Assembly: GCF_009763255.1 (NCBI RefSeq)
Contig: NZ_WSJB01000012.1
Location: 248,001 to 312,000, forward strand
DNA: 64,000 nt
Direction: 5' to 3'
Source: Bordetella sp. 02P26C-1
Lineage (GTDB): Bacteria > Pseudomonadota > Gammaproteobacteria > Burkholderiales > Burkholderiaceae_B
Position 1 is the stretch's first letter; the number at the start of each line of letters is the position of its first letter. This document shows positions 16,462 through 24,920 of the stretch, piece by piece. Both the position numbers and the translations under genes were made by a program. The notes beneath the pieces were generated by a model, which worked only from the letters and a program-made list of their open reading frames with translations, had not been told where the DNA came from and did no database searches.

Positions 16462-17399
16462 GCGAGCACGTCGATCTGCAGCATGACGCCGACGCGCTCT
16501 TTGCGCCACTGCAATGCCATACCAGGTTTGGCTATAGCGCGATTCATCGACGCCCGCATTACCGTTGGCCCAAGGGCAATGGCCTGGCCGTGTATATCGG
16601 CTTTAATATCGAGCACTTTGCGTTTGGATCCGGCATGGGAGCAAAGCTCGGCGCGAGCTTTGGCGAACCGGATGTGCTGAACTATAGCTGGCGCGAGTAT
16701 GGCAACCGGGTGGGCGCGTGGCGCTGCCTGGATTTGTTTGACAATCTCGGTTTGCCGACCGGCGTGATCGCCAACACCGCCATCCTGGACCACTGCCCCG
16801 AACTCATCGAAGCCTGCGTGGCACGCGGCGACGAGATCATCGCGCATGGACATACCAACGCCGAACACCAAGGCGCCTATAGCGAAGCCGCCGAACGCGC
16901 GTTGTTGCAGGGTTGCGCCCATCGGTTCGAGCGCGGCGTCGGCGTGCGGCCCACGGGCTGGCTTTCGCCCTGGATCGCGGAATCGCATTTGACGCCGGAT
17001 CTGTTGGCGGAATCGGGCTATCGCTACACCTTGAACTGGTGCCATGATGATCAGCCCACACAGTTGTGCACGCGCCGGGGCGGGCAGCTTTGGTCGATTC
17101 CCTATCCCCAGGAGGTCAACGACATTCCTATGATCGTCGCGCGACAAATGGATGGCAAAGACTTCGCGCAATTGATCATCGACAACTTCGACGAGATGCT
17201 TGAACAGTCGCGCCAACAGCCTCTGGTCATGGGCATCGCGCTGCATCCGTATCTCGTTGGCCAACCTTACCGTCTGCGATATCTGCGCCGCGCGCTCAGC
17301 CATATTGCCGCCTATCGTGATCGTGATGAAATCTGGTTCACTACGCCAGGCGCCATCTGCGATCATGTCACTCAATTGAATCAAGCGACTGCCGTATGA
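16458..17399 (+). CDS. Polysaccharide deacetylase (NodB) family hydrolase, PuuE/allantoinase-like
   Basis: The 313-residue protein has a NodB-fold domain over most of its length. The metal-site histidines fit AHGHTNAEH near residue 136, and the usual TFDDG first motif is replaced by IGFNIEHF, as in the PuuE-like cyclic-amide branch rather than chitin deacetylases. HPYLVGQPYRLRYL near residue 260 is a conserved C-terminal motif. It has no signal peptide, so it is cytoplasmic. ATGA overlaps join it to both neighbours, an NTF2-like protein and an amidase. Hydrolysis of a cyclic amide or ureide before the amidase step is a reasonable inference. Confidence 0.8.
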   Translation: MSEHVDLQHDADALFAPLQCHTRFGYSAIHRRPHYRWPKGNGLAVYIGFNIEHFAFGSGMGAKLGASFGEPDVLNYSWREYGNRVGAWRCLDLFDNLGLPTGVIANTAILDHCPELIEACVARGDEIIAHGHTNAEHQGAYSEAAERALLQGCAHRFERGVGVRPTGWLSPWIAESHLTPDLLAESGYRYTLNWCHDDQPTQLCTRRGGQLWSIPYPQEVNDIPMIVARQMDGKDFAQLIIDNFDEMLEQSRQQPLVMGIALHPYLVGQPYRLRYLRRALSHIAAYRDRDEIWFTTPGAICDHVTQLNQATAV

Positions 17400-18625
17400 A
17401 CTCGTCAACAACTAACGCTCTGCCTTTTGAAGACACCGTGGGCGCCTGGGTGCCGCATGGCCGCTTCACTGTTGCCCCGGTTTCCGAAGGCCCATTAAGT
17501 GGGCTGACCTTCGCCGCTAAAGACTTATTCGACGTCGCTGGCCATCGCACCGGCGCGGGAAACCCGACCTGGCTTGATACCCACGCACCGGCCAGCGCGC
17601 ATAGTGCTTTAGTCGCACAGCTACTTGGCGCGGGTGCGACGCTGCATGGCAAAACAATTACGGACGAACTCGCCTACAGCATTCATGGCGACAATATGCA
17701 CTATGGCGCACCGCTCAATACGCGGGCGCCGGATCGCGTAACGGGCGGATCTTCCAGTGGTTCGGCTGCGGCGGCTGCTGCCGGATTGGTGGATTTCGCG
17801 TTGGGTACGGACACCGGGGGCTCCACGCGCGTGCCCGGCAGTTATTGTGGCCTGTGGAGCCTACGCACCACGCATGGCTTGCTTAGTACCGAAGGTGTGG
17901 TGCCCTTATCGCCCTTATTCGACACGATGACGTGGTTAGCCGCCGATGCGGACGTCTTCGAACGCGTCGGTCAAACTCTGCTGAACGATTCGAACGAACC
18001 CGTCTGGCGCGATGCCGTGGTGCTGACAGACGCATGCGCGCAGGCCGAACCCTTATTCGCGCCGTTGATCGATCGCGTCATTGACACATTAAGCACGCAG
18101 TTTTCATTGCCGGTCAGCTATGCGCCCAGCTCGGACACGGAACTCGAGATTTGGCGACAAACCTATATCACGGTTTCGGCCTACGACGCCTGGCAAACGC
18201 ACAAGGACTGGATCACATCCGCCCGCCCGACGTTCGCAGAGGCGATCCAGGGACGCTGGCAAGCCGCCGCCAACATCAGCGTCGAGGCCGTTGAACAAGC
18301 CCGATCGTTAGAAACCAAGCTGAAGGCGCAGGTGCGCAATGTGCTGGGTGTGAATCGCATCGCGATCCTCCCGTCGGCCTCCAGCCCCGCGATCGAACGC
18401 GGCGCCGATGCGGCGACCGTCGATGCGATTCGCGCCAGTACCTTCCGGATCACCTCCGTCGCGGGCTTGGCGGGCTTGCCCCAGGTCAACATTCCGTTTA
18501 TTGCACAGAACGGTTTGCCGGCAGGCGTGTCACTGTTGGGGCCGGCCGGCAGCGACCTCGCGCTGATACGACTCGCCGTTGCCGTGGGTAAAAAACTGAA
18601 CGCATTAGGGTGCGGCCATGGCTGA
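17396..18625 (+). CDS. Amidase-signature family hydrolase
   Basis: The 409-residue protein carries the full Ser-cisSer-Lys triad: K42 in FAAKDLFDV, S119 in TGGSSSGSAAA and nucleophile S143 in GTDTGGSTRVP. It is shorter than GatA (about 480) and lacks the tRNA-amidotransferase neighbours, so it is a catabolic amidase of the AtzE-like size class. It is translationally coupled to the deacetylase gene upstream (ATGA) and overlaps the GntR gene by 8 bp. The substrate is unknown; an amide produced by the deacetylase-like enzyme would fit the operon. Confidence 0.85.
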   Translation: MNSSTTNALPFEDTVGAWVPHGRFTVAPVSEGPLSGLTFAAKDLFDVAGHRTGAGNPTWLDTHAPASAHSALVAQLLGAGATLHGKTITDELAYSIHGDNMHYGAPLNTRAPDRVTGGSSSGSAAAAAAGLVDFALGTDTGGSTRVPGSYCGLWSLRTTHGLLSTEGVVPLSPLFDTMTWLAADADVFERVGQTLLNDSNEPVWRDAVVLTDACAQAEPLFAPLIDRVIDTLSTQFSLPVSYAPSSDTELEIWRQTYITVSAYDAWQTHKDWITSARPTFAEAIQGRWQAAANISVEAVEQARSLETKLKAQVRNVLGVNRIAILPSASSPAIERGADAATVDAIRASTFRITSVAGLAGLPQVNIPFIAQNGLPAGVSLLGPAGSDLALIRLAVAVGKKLNALGCGHG

Positions 18626-19361
18626 CGCCCCGCGCGAGACCCGGCGCAGCCGCCCTGCCTTGCAAACCCGTGCCGAGGAATCCCACGAGGCTGCGGAGAC
18701 ACGGATTTATCAATCCGTGGTCAGCGGCGTCATGAGCCAACGACTGCGGCCCGGCACCAAACTGCCGGAAGCAGCGCTATGCGAACTCTTCGGAGTGGGC
18801 CGCAGCATTGTGCAGAAAGCGTTACAGCGGCTCGCACATGACCACGTGGTGGAGCTGCGTCCCAACCGTGGCGCCATTGTCGCCATGCCGACCCCTGACG
18901 AAGTCGGCAAACTATTCGAGGCGCGGCGAGCACTGGAAGCGGCCGTTCTGCCACTGGTCGCGCAATGGGCCACGCGTGCGGACTATGCGATGCTACGCCG
19001 CCAGCTGCGCGACGAACAGCGCGCCATGCATCATGCGCCCCAGACCGAATGGGCACGGTTGGCGAGCGGATTTCATCTGAAGTTGGGCGAGCTGTCTCGC
19101 AATCCCCTGCTATCGCGTTATCTTATGGAACTCATCTCGCGCTGTTCGCTGGTTGTCGCGATCTTTCAGCCACCGGGCAACGCCACCTGCGAGCATGACG
19201 AACACGCGCGTGTTGTCGATTACCTGGAACAAGGAAAAGTCGACCTTGCCATCGCCGAGATGGACCATCATCTGCGTGACTTGGAGAGCCATATCAAGCT
19301 TGATACCGATAAGGATGAGCTGAGTCTGGCGCAGATGCTGGGGATGGAGGAACAGGCGTAA
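18618..19361 (+). CDS. GntR-family regulator, FCD (FadR/VanR) subgroup
   Basis: The 247-residue protein has a winged helix-turn-helix (about residues 35-95; LPEAALCELFGVGRSIVQKA) and an all-helical FCD ligand-binding domain (about 105-235). The first 30 residues are basic and disordered. It is the last gene of the NTF2-deacetylase-amidase operon, overlapping the amidase gene by 8 bp. It is the obvious candidate to repress this operon and the divergent transporter genes through the inverted repeat at 15806-15866. The effector is presumably the transported substrate or a product. Confidence 0.88.
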   Translation: MADAPRETRRSRPALQTRAEESHEAAETRIYQSVVSGVMSQRLRPGTKLPEAALCELFGVGRSIVQKALQRLAHDHVVELRPNRGAIVAMPTPDEVGKLFEARRALEAAVLPLVAQWATRADYAMLRRQLRDEQRAMHHAPQTEWARLASGFHLKLGELSRNPLLSRYLMELISRCSLVVAIFQPPGNATCEHDEHARVVDYLEQGKVDLAIAEMDHHLRDLESHIKLDTDKDELSLAQMLGMEEQA

Positions 19362-19523
19362 CGGGGTTGCCGATCTGCCCACTGTTCGTCTGCGTGCGCT
19401 TGGCGACGGTTAGCTCCAGGCATCGCGCCGTCCGCGCGGTGCGCGGGTCGTGCAACATGATAAAGTGCTTCAGACCCGCTTGGCGTCACCCTCGAATCGC
19501 CTCAGTACGGATATATTTTCGAC

Positions 19524-20534
19524 ATGGACAACATCGATGTAATGGTGCTGCGTACCGCGCGCGACTGGCTGCGCGCGGGCAACCGTGTCTTGCTTGCCAC
19601 GGTCATACGGACATGGGGTTCTTCGCCCCGGCCGGTGGGCGCGATGATGGCGCTTAATGAGGACGGCCGCGCTGTCGGCAGCGTCTCGGGCGGCTGTATC
19701 GAGGACGACCTCATCCAAACCTACACAACGGCATTCGGGGGCTCGGGGCTGCCCGACGAGGCCACACGACGCGTCACCTACGGCGTCACCGCTGATGAGG
19801 CGCACCGGTTCGGTCTGCCCTGCGGCGGGACGCTGGAATTGCTGCTTGAATGCCGTTTGTCGCTGGAATCGCTGGACGCCGTGGTAACGCGGCTGCATGC
19901 AGGCGAGTTGCTGCGCCGTACGGTCAGCCTGGCTGAGGGGCGTGTGACGCTGGAGTCTACCGATACCACGCATGAACTCGTGATCACTGATGATTTCATG
20001 CAGAACACGCTGGGTCCGGGCTACCGCATGTTGCTCATCGGTGCCGGATCTCTGACGGAATATGTCGCGACCATCGCAGCGTTCAACGGATTCGCCATAA
20101 CGGTGTGCGATCCTAGACGCGAATATATGGCCACCTGGTCCGGTCCCCAGGTGCACATGACCAGCGAAATGCCCGACGATGCAGTCAACGCATTCCGTCC
20201 CGACGTCCGCAGCTGCATCATTGCCCTCACGCACGATCCTAAGCTGGATGATCTCGCGTTGTTAGAGGCATTGCGCAGCCCGGCGTTTTACATCGGCGCT
20301 ATCGGATCGCGGCGTAATAACGCGGCGCGTCGGCAGAGGATGATTGAGCATTTCGGCGAAACCGAGGCCACGCTGGCACGTCTGCGCGGTCCGATCGGTG
20401 TGTACATCGGCAGCAAGACTCCCGCGGAAATCGCTGTGAGCCTGATGGCGGAAATCATCGCTGTGAAGAATGGCGTACAGTTACCCAAAGAGACGGCGGT
20501 AGCGGTCGCCAAGGAAATGCAAGGGTTGCTTTAA
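19524..20534 (+). CDS. XdhC/CoxI-family molybdoenzyme maturation protein
   Basis: The 336-residue protein has an N-terminal XdhC/CoxI domain (VLLATVIRTWGSSPRPVGAM, then SGGCIEDDL) and a C-terminal Rossmann-like XdhC_C domain (YRMLLIGAGSLTEYVA; FYIGAIGSRRN; GVYIGSKTPAEIAVS). Such proteins bind or sulfurate molybdenum cofactor and insert it into xanthine dehydrogenase-type enzymes. No molybdenum hydroxylase gene is present in the window, so its client lies elsewhere or is linked to the preceding nitrogen-compound operon. It starts 162 bp after the GntR gene and has no clear ribosome binding site. Confidence 0.87.
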   Translation: MDNIDVMVLRTARDWLRAGNRVLLATVIRTWGSSPRPVGAMMALNEDGRAVGSVSGGCIEDDLIQTYTTAFGGSGLPDEATRRVTYGVTADEAHRFGLPCGGTLELLLECRLSLESLDAVVTRLHAGELLRRTVSLAEGRVTLESTDTTHELVITDDFMQNTLGPGYRMLLIGAGSLTEYVATIAAFNGFAITVCDPRREYMATWSGPQVHMTSEMPDDAVNAFRPDVRSCIIALTHDPKLDDLALLEALRSPAFYIGAIGSRRNNAARRQRMIEHFGETEATLARLRGPIGVYIGSKTPAEIAVSLMAEIIAVKNGVQLPKETAVAVAKEMQGLL

Positions 20535-20567
20535 GGCTTTCCCATTCCATGACAATCGATGGTTGAA

Positions 20568-20605
20568 CGCACACAAGCCGACTCGAAATCCTCGGCTTGT
20601 GTGCG
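20568..20605. terminator. Long hairpin between convergent xdhC-type gene and paaK
   Basis: Perfect 14-bp inverted repeat, CGCACACAAGCCGA at 20568-20581 and its complement at 20592-20605, with a 10-nt loop. It lies between converging genes, where it would stop transcription from both sides. Neither side has a T tract, so it is not a textbook intrinsic terminator. Confidence 0.55.
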
Positions 20606-20618
20606 TCCCGGTATTCAA

Positions 20619-21938
20619 TCAGGTATTACGCGCACGCTTATCTATCACCCGGCGAGCCTTGCCAGTCAGTGTGCGTTCGACCGCCCCGACCTCAGACACC
20701 CGCACCCGCGCACTTACGCCGATATAAGACTTCACCGCGTGCTGCAACTGTTTGCCTAGCGATTCACGCTCAGCATCAGTCAGGTGAGCATATTCGTCGC
20801 GTACCTCGGTCAAAATCTCCAACTCGTCCAGATGACCACTACGAGTCAGCACCAGTTGATAATGCGGTGCAAGCTGTGCAATCTTGAGGACCTGCTCTTC
20901 AACCTGTGTTGGGAACAGATTCACACCACGCACGATCAGCATGTCATCACTGCGACCGGTGATCTTGCCAATACGCCGCATGCTGCGCGAGGTGGGCGGC
21001 AGAAGACGCGTCAAATCGCGGGTACGGTAGCGAATGATGGGCATCGCTTCCTTGGTCAACGACGTAAACACGAGCTCTCCTGTTTCTCCGTCGGCCACGG
21101 GTTCGCCCGTATCGGGATTGATGATCTCGGCATAGAAATGATCCTCCCAGATCACCGGGCCGTCCTTGCTCTCGACGCACTCGCTGGCCACTCCAGGCCC
21201 CATTACCTCAGACAGACCATAGATATCCACCGCATCGATCGCAGCCGCAGCCTCGATGTCCTGACGCATCTGGCCGGTCCATGGCTCCGCGCCAAAGATC
21301 CCGATACGCAACGAGCTTTCGCGGGGGTCTAGACCCTGGCGGCGCTGCTCTTCGAGGATATTGCAGAAATACGAAGGCGTGACCATGATGATATCGGGGC
21401 GGAAATCCTGGATCAGCTGGACTTGCTTTTCCGTTTGCCCGCCCGACATCGGGATAACGGTACAACCCAATTTCTCCGCTCCGTAATGCGCACCCAGCCC
21501 CCCGGTGAAGAGGCCATAGCCATACGCCACGTGAACGATGTCACCAGGCTTGCCGCCAGCCGCGCGTATCGAACGCGCCACCAGGCCTGCCCAGTTGTCG
21601 AGGTCCTTTGCGGTGTATCCCACCACAGTGGGTTTGCCTGTCGTGCCGCTGGAGGCATGAATCCGCGACACCTTCTCGCGCGGCACCGCGAACATCCCAT
21701 AGGGGTAGTTATCACGCAGATCTTTCTTCGTGGTGAAGGGAAATTTTTTGATGTCCGCTAACTGCTTCAGATCACTCGGGTGCACCCCTGCCGCATCGAA
21801 CGCCTTTCTATAGTGCGGCACATTCTCATAGGCATGCGCCAGCGTCCAGCGCAGCCGCTGCAGCTGGAGGGATTCGATCTCATCGCGGCTGGCGTGTTCT
21901 ATGGGATCCAGACCGGGCTTGCTCACGGCGATGGACAT
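20619..21938 (-). CDS. paaK: Phenylacetate-CoA ligase
   Basis: The 439-residue AMP-forming ligase activates phenylacetate to phenylacetyl-CoA, the entry step of the epoxide pathway. The AMP-binding loop ASSGTTGKPTVVGYT lies near residue 95, with YGLSEVMGPGVA near residue 240 and TGRSDDMLIVRGVNLFPTQV near residue 330. AGGAGA precedes ATG 21938. It is the last gene of the paa operon, 12 bp after paaI. Length and motifs are typical. Confidence 0.95.
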   Translation of the reverse strand: MSIAVSKPGLDPIEHASRDEIESLQLQRLRWTLAHAYENVPHYRKAFDAAGVHPSDLKQLADIKKFPFTTKKDLRDNYPYGMFAVPREKVSRIHASSGTTGKPTVVGYTAKDLDNWAGLVARSIRAAGGKPGDIVHVAYGYGLFTGGLGAHYGAEKLGCTVIPMSGGQTEKQVQLIQDFRPDIIMVTPSYFCNILEEQRRQGLDPRESSLRIGIFGAEPWTGQMRQDIEAAAAIDAVDIYGLSEVMGPGVASECVESKDGPVIWEDHFYAEIINPDTGEPVADGETGELVFTSLTKEAMPIIRYRTRDLTRLLPPTSRSMRRIGKITGRSDDMLIVRGVNLFPTQVEEQVLKIAQLAPHYQLVLTRSGHLDELEILTEVRDEYAHLTDAERESLGKQLQHAVKSYIGVSARVRVSEVGAVERTLTGKARRVIDKRARNT

Positions 21939-21950
21939 GATACTTGTCTC

Positions 21951-22433
21951 CTAAACTGTCGGTGTGCCGACTATCTGACCTTTGATGCGATACGAACGCC
22001 CGCGAAAAAACGCGAGTGTTTTGCCATCTTGATTCGTGACCGTGACGTCGTAAACGCCCGTACGCCCGGACAAGGAGCGCTCTTGCGCGACCGCTGTCAG
22101 CTCATCGCCCGGGAATGCCGGTGCCACGAAATCGATGGTGCAGCCCGACGCCACGGTACTCACGTTGCGTGAATTACAGGCGAACGCGAATGCGCTGTCC
22201 GCCAGCGAAAACATAAAACCTCCGTGACAGGTTTGATGCCCATTTAACATTTCTGGCCGCACGCGCATGGTCAGACGCGCATAACCCGGTGCCATTTCCA
22301 CCACACGCATGCCCAAGCCCTGGCTCGCTGCATCCACCGCAAACATCGCCTCGCCAACGGCCTCGGCAAGCGCTTGAGGTTCTTCGGGCACGACGGCATT
22401 GGTCGGAGCGGAAGTGAAATTCATGTCGTTCAT
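21951..22433 (-). CDS. paaI: Phenylacetate-pathway thioesterase PaaI
   Basis: The 160-residue hotdog-fold thioesterase is thought to release CoA from dead-end pathway intermediates. The family segment NGHQTCHGGFMFSLADSAFAFACN is split over residues about 62-85 and holds the catalytic aspartate (LADSAF). ATG 22433 overlaps the paaG stop codon by one base (TGATG), so the two are translationally coupled; a GTG three bases upstream is also in frame. The position between paaG and paaK is normal for betaproteobacteria. Confidence 0.93.
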   Translation of the reverse strand: MNDMNFTSAPTNAVVPEEPQALAEAVGEAMFAVDAASQGLGMRVVEMAPGYARLTMRVRPEMLNGHQTCHGGFMFSLADSAFAFACNSRNVSTVASGCTIDFVAPAFPGDELTAVAQERSLSGRTGVYDVTVTNQDGKTLAFFRGRSYRIKGQIVGTPTV

Positions 22434-23221
22434 CACCGCCCCTTGAATCGCGGCTCGCGCTTATCGAGGAATGCGGCAACGCCTTCTGCATAATCGTCGC
22501 TGCGACCCAATTCGCGCATCAGATCGCGTTCGAGATCCAGTTGCGTATCCAGGTCATTCTGCAGACTTGCTTGAATCGCCGCCTTGGTGCTGGCCAGGCC
22601 TTTGGTTGGCGCGCTGGCAAAGTGCTTCGCCAAAGCCTCTAGCCTTTGCTCGAATTCCGCATCCGACACGCATTGCCAGATTAATCCCCAATCTTGAGCC
22701 TGACGCGCAGAAAGCTTCTCACCTAATAGCGATAGCCCTAATGCGCGAGCCCGGCCTACCAATCGTGGCAACACGAACGTACCGCCCGTGTCGGGTAATA
22801 AGCCCAGACGGCTAAACGACTGAATAAAGCTGGCCGACTCTTTCGCGATAACAATGTCTCCGGCCAGCGCCAGATTCGCGCCGGCACCCGCTGCTACCCC
22901 GTTGACTCCGACCACGACGGGCAAGGGCAAGGCATGGAGCCGACGCACCAAGGGAGAGTAAAACTTCTCGATTGTCGCGCCCAAATCCGGAGGTCCATCC
23001 TGCGGGCCCATCCGACGTTCGCTCAAATCCTGGCCCGCACAAAACCCACGTCCCGCTCCCGTCAACACGAGGGCGCGCGCGCCATCTTGTTCCACACGCG
23101 TCAAGGCATCGGCAACTTCCTCGTGCATCTGCGCAGTAAAGCTATTGAGTTTGTCTGGCCGATTCAAGGTCAGGCGAGCGATCCCGTCAGACAAGTCAAA
23201 AAGGATGTTCTGATAAGTCAT
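22433..23221 (-). CDS. paaG: 1,2-epoxyphenylacetyl-CoA isomerase (crotonase family)
   Basis: The 262-residue enoyl-CoA hydratase/isomerase-family protein converts the ring epoxide to oxepin-CoA. Crotonase signatures are present: LNRPDKLNSFTAQM, the oxyanion segments GAGRGFCAGQDLSE and GVNGVAAGAGANLALAGD, and the SFSRLGLLPDTGGTFVLP motif typical of PaaG. The start at 23221 (MTYQNILFDL) has AAGGG seven bases upstream; an in-frame ATG at 23239 would overlap paaN. Confidence 0.94.
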   Translation of the reverse strand: MTYQNILFDLSDGIARLTLNRPDKLNSFTAQMHEEVADALTRVEQDGARALVLTGAGRGFCAGQDLSERRMGPQDGPPDLGATIEKFYSPLVRRLHALPLPVVVGVNGVAAGAGANLALAGDIVIAKESASFIQSFSRLGLLPDTGGTFVLPRLVGRARALGLSLLGEKLSARQAQDWGLIWQCVSDAEFEQRLEALAKHFASAPTKGLASTKAAIQASLQNDLDTQLDLERDLMRELGRSDDYAEGVAAFLDKREPRFKGR

Positions 23222-23231
23222 GGCGATACCC

Positions 23232-24896
23232 TTAGACATGACGGCGTGTTTGCACCACGCGGAATCGATTGGCGACAAAGGCCGAATCCGACAGGGCCGC
23301 GTTGGCCGCGGGATTTGCCCCCGTGCCATGAAAGTCGCTGAACGCAGCCGTCTGATTGACAAAGACCGCCCCGGTCAAATTCAACGATAGCGCCACCCCC
23401 GACACCTCGGCGGCCTCTTGAATCCGCGCGGCCACCGACTCATCCGTCGTGTAGGCGGACATCGACAATGCGCCATGACGTAGCACGCTCTCGCGCGCAA
23501 GTTCGATGCTGTGTTCCGTGGAATCCGTGGCCACGACAAACGCGATCGGACCGAACCACTCTCGCTCGATATTGGCATCGCCCGCCTCGGCCTGCAGCAA
23601 TAGCGGCGTGCGGATCCGCGCCTGTGCAAATCGCGGATGAGTCAGCTCGCGACTGTCCGTCAACACTGGCAAGCCCAATGCACGCGCCGCATCGATACGC
23701 TCGGCGATACCGGGGTTCTGGATGGCTCCGGTAATCTCCACCGCTTTCTCGGGATCGCTGCAGAGCTTTTCCACCGCCGTGGCAAGCGCCCGCGCGACCT
23801 CGTCAAAACTCACCAGACCCTCAGCTGTCTGGATACCCGCACGCGGAACATAGATGTTTTGCGGTGCCGTGCACATCTGCCCCGAATACAAGGCCAGAGA
23901 GAAAGCGAGATTCCTCACCGCCGACTTCAGATCCTGCACCGAGTCGATAATGACCTGGTTCACGCCCGCCTTTTCGGTATACACCTGAGCCTGACGCGCA
24001 TGCTGTTCAAGCCAGTTGCCATTGGCGCTGCTGCCGGTGAAGTCGATGATCTTGACGCTGGGATCCAGTGCTAAAGTCTTCGCCGTATCCTCGTCGGCCG
24101 CATGCGCGGCCAGCTGTACGACATCCGGATCAAAGCCCGCCTCGGCCAGCACCTCGCGCGCGATGCGCACCGTCATCGCCAGCGGCAGGATCGCCCCCGG
24201 ATGCGGTTTGACGATGACCGTATTGCCGGTGGCGAGACTGGCGAATAGACCGGGATACCCATTCCACGTGGGAAATGTCGAACACCCTATCACCAGTGCG
24301 ACACCACGAGGCACGATGGTGAAATGTTTTTCCATCTTGATAGGATCGTGCTTGCCCTGGGGCTTTTCCCACAATGCCACGCCGGGAATGCGTGACATCT
24401 CCTGCCAGGCATAGGCAACCGCCTCCAAGCCGCGATCCTGCGCATGCGGACCACCCGCCTGGAACGCCATCATGAAACCCTGCCCGGTCGTATGTTGAAC
24501 GGCATAGGCAATTTCGAAACTACGTTGATTCAGCCGCGCCAGGATTTCCAGCGACACCCCCACCCATGCGCGCGGCCCGGCGCGACGCCATTGCGCCAAG
24601 GCTTGATTGGCCTGTTTCACCAAGGTCGTCGCCGGCACGCGCGGGTACGTAATATCCAGCGCAAAACCAAATGGCGATTGCTCGTCGCCCACCTGCCCAT
24701 CTGCACCATTCAATGCCAAGGGGAATTCGTTGCCGCGTAACGCCTCGAACGCCGCCTGGCCTTGCTCGTTGGCGGTTTCGCCATAATGGCGCGGGCTCGG
24801 CGACTCCGCGAAAGCGCTCCAGTAGCCGCGCGACGCGGCCGCTTCAACTGCGCGCTCTAGCAGGGGCTCGTGACGTTGAAAAAAATCTGATGACAC
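23232..24896 (-). CDS. paaN: Phenylacetate degradation protein PaaN (ring-opening aldehyde dehydrogenase)
   Basis: The 554-residue aldehyde dehydrogenase-fold protein is the betaproteobacterial PaaN type. Nucleophile cysteine lies in SGQMCTAPQ near residue 340, and other family text includes IGCSTFPTWNGYPG near residue 205 and FTGSSANGNWLEQHA near residue 280. It oxidises the semialdehyde formed when oxepin-CoA is opened. Unlike PaaZ of Escherichia coli (about 680 residues) it has no MaoC hydratase domain, so ring hydrolysis must use a separate protein not in this window. It lies between paaE and paaG. Confidence 0.93.
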   Translation of the reverse strand: MSSDFFQRHEPLLERAVEAAASRGYWSAFAESPSPRHYGETANEQGQAAFEALRGNEFPLALNGADGQVGDEQSPFGFALDITYPRVPATTLVKQANQALAQWRRAGPRAWVGVSLEILARLNQRSFEIAYAVQHTTGQGFMMAFQAGGPHAQDRGLEAVAYAWQEMSRIPGVALWEKPQGKHDPIKMEKHFTIVPRGVALVIGCSTFPTWNGYPGLFASLATGNTVIVKPHPGAILPLAMTVRIAREVLAEAGFDPDVVQLAAHAADEDTAKTLALDPSVKIIDFTGSSANGNWLEQHARQAQVYTEKAGVNQVIIDSVQDLKSAVRNLAFSLALYSGQMCTAPQNIYVPRAGIQTAEGLVSFDEVARALATAVEKLCSDPEKAVEITGAIQNPGIAERIDAARALGLPVLTDSRELTHPRFAQARIRTPLLLQAEAGDANIEREWFGPIAFVVATDSTEHSIELARESVLRHGALSMSAYTTDESVAARIQEAAEVSGVALSLNLTGAVFVNQTAAFSDFHGTGANPAANAALSDSAFVANRFRVVQTRRHV

Positions 24897-24920
24897 AGTG
24901 GGTCTCCGTTAAATATCGTT

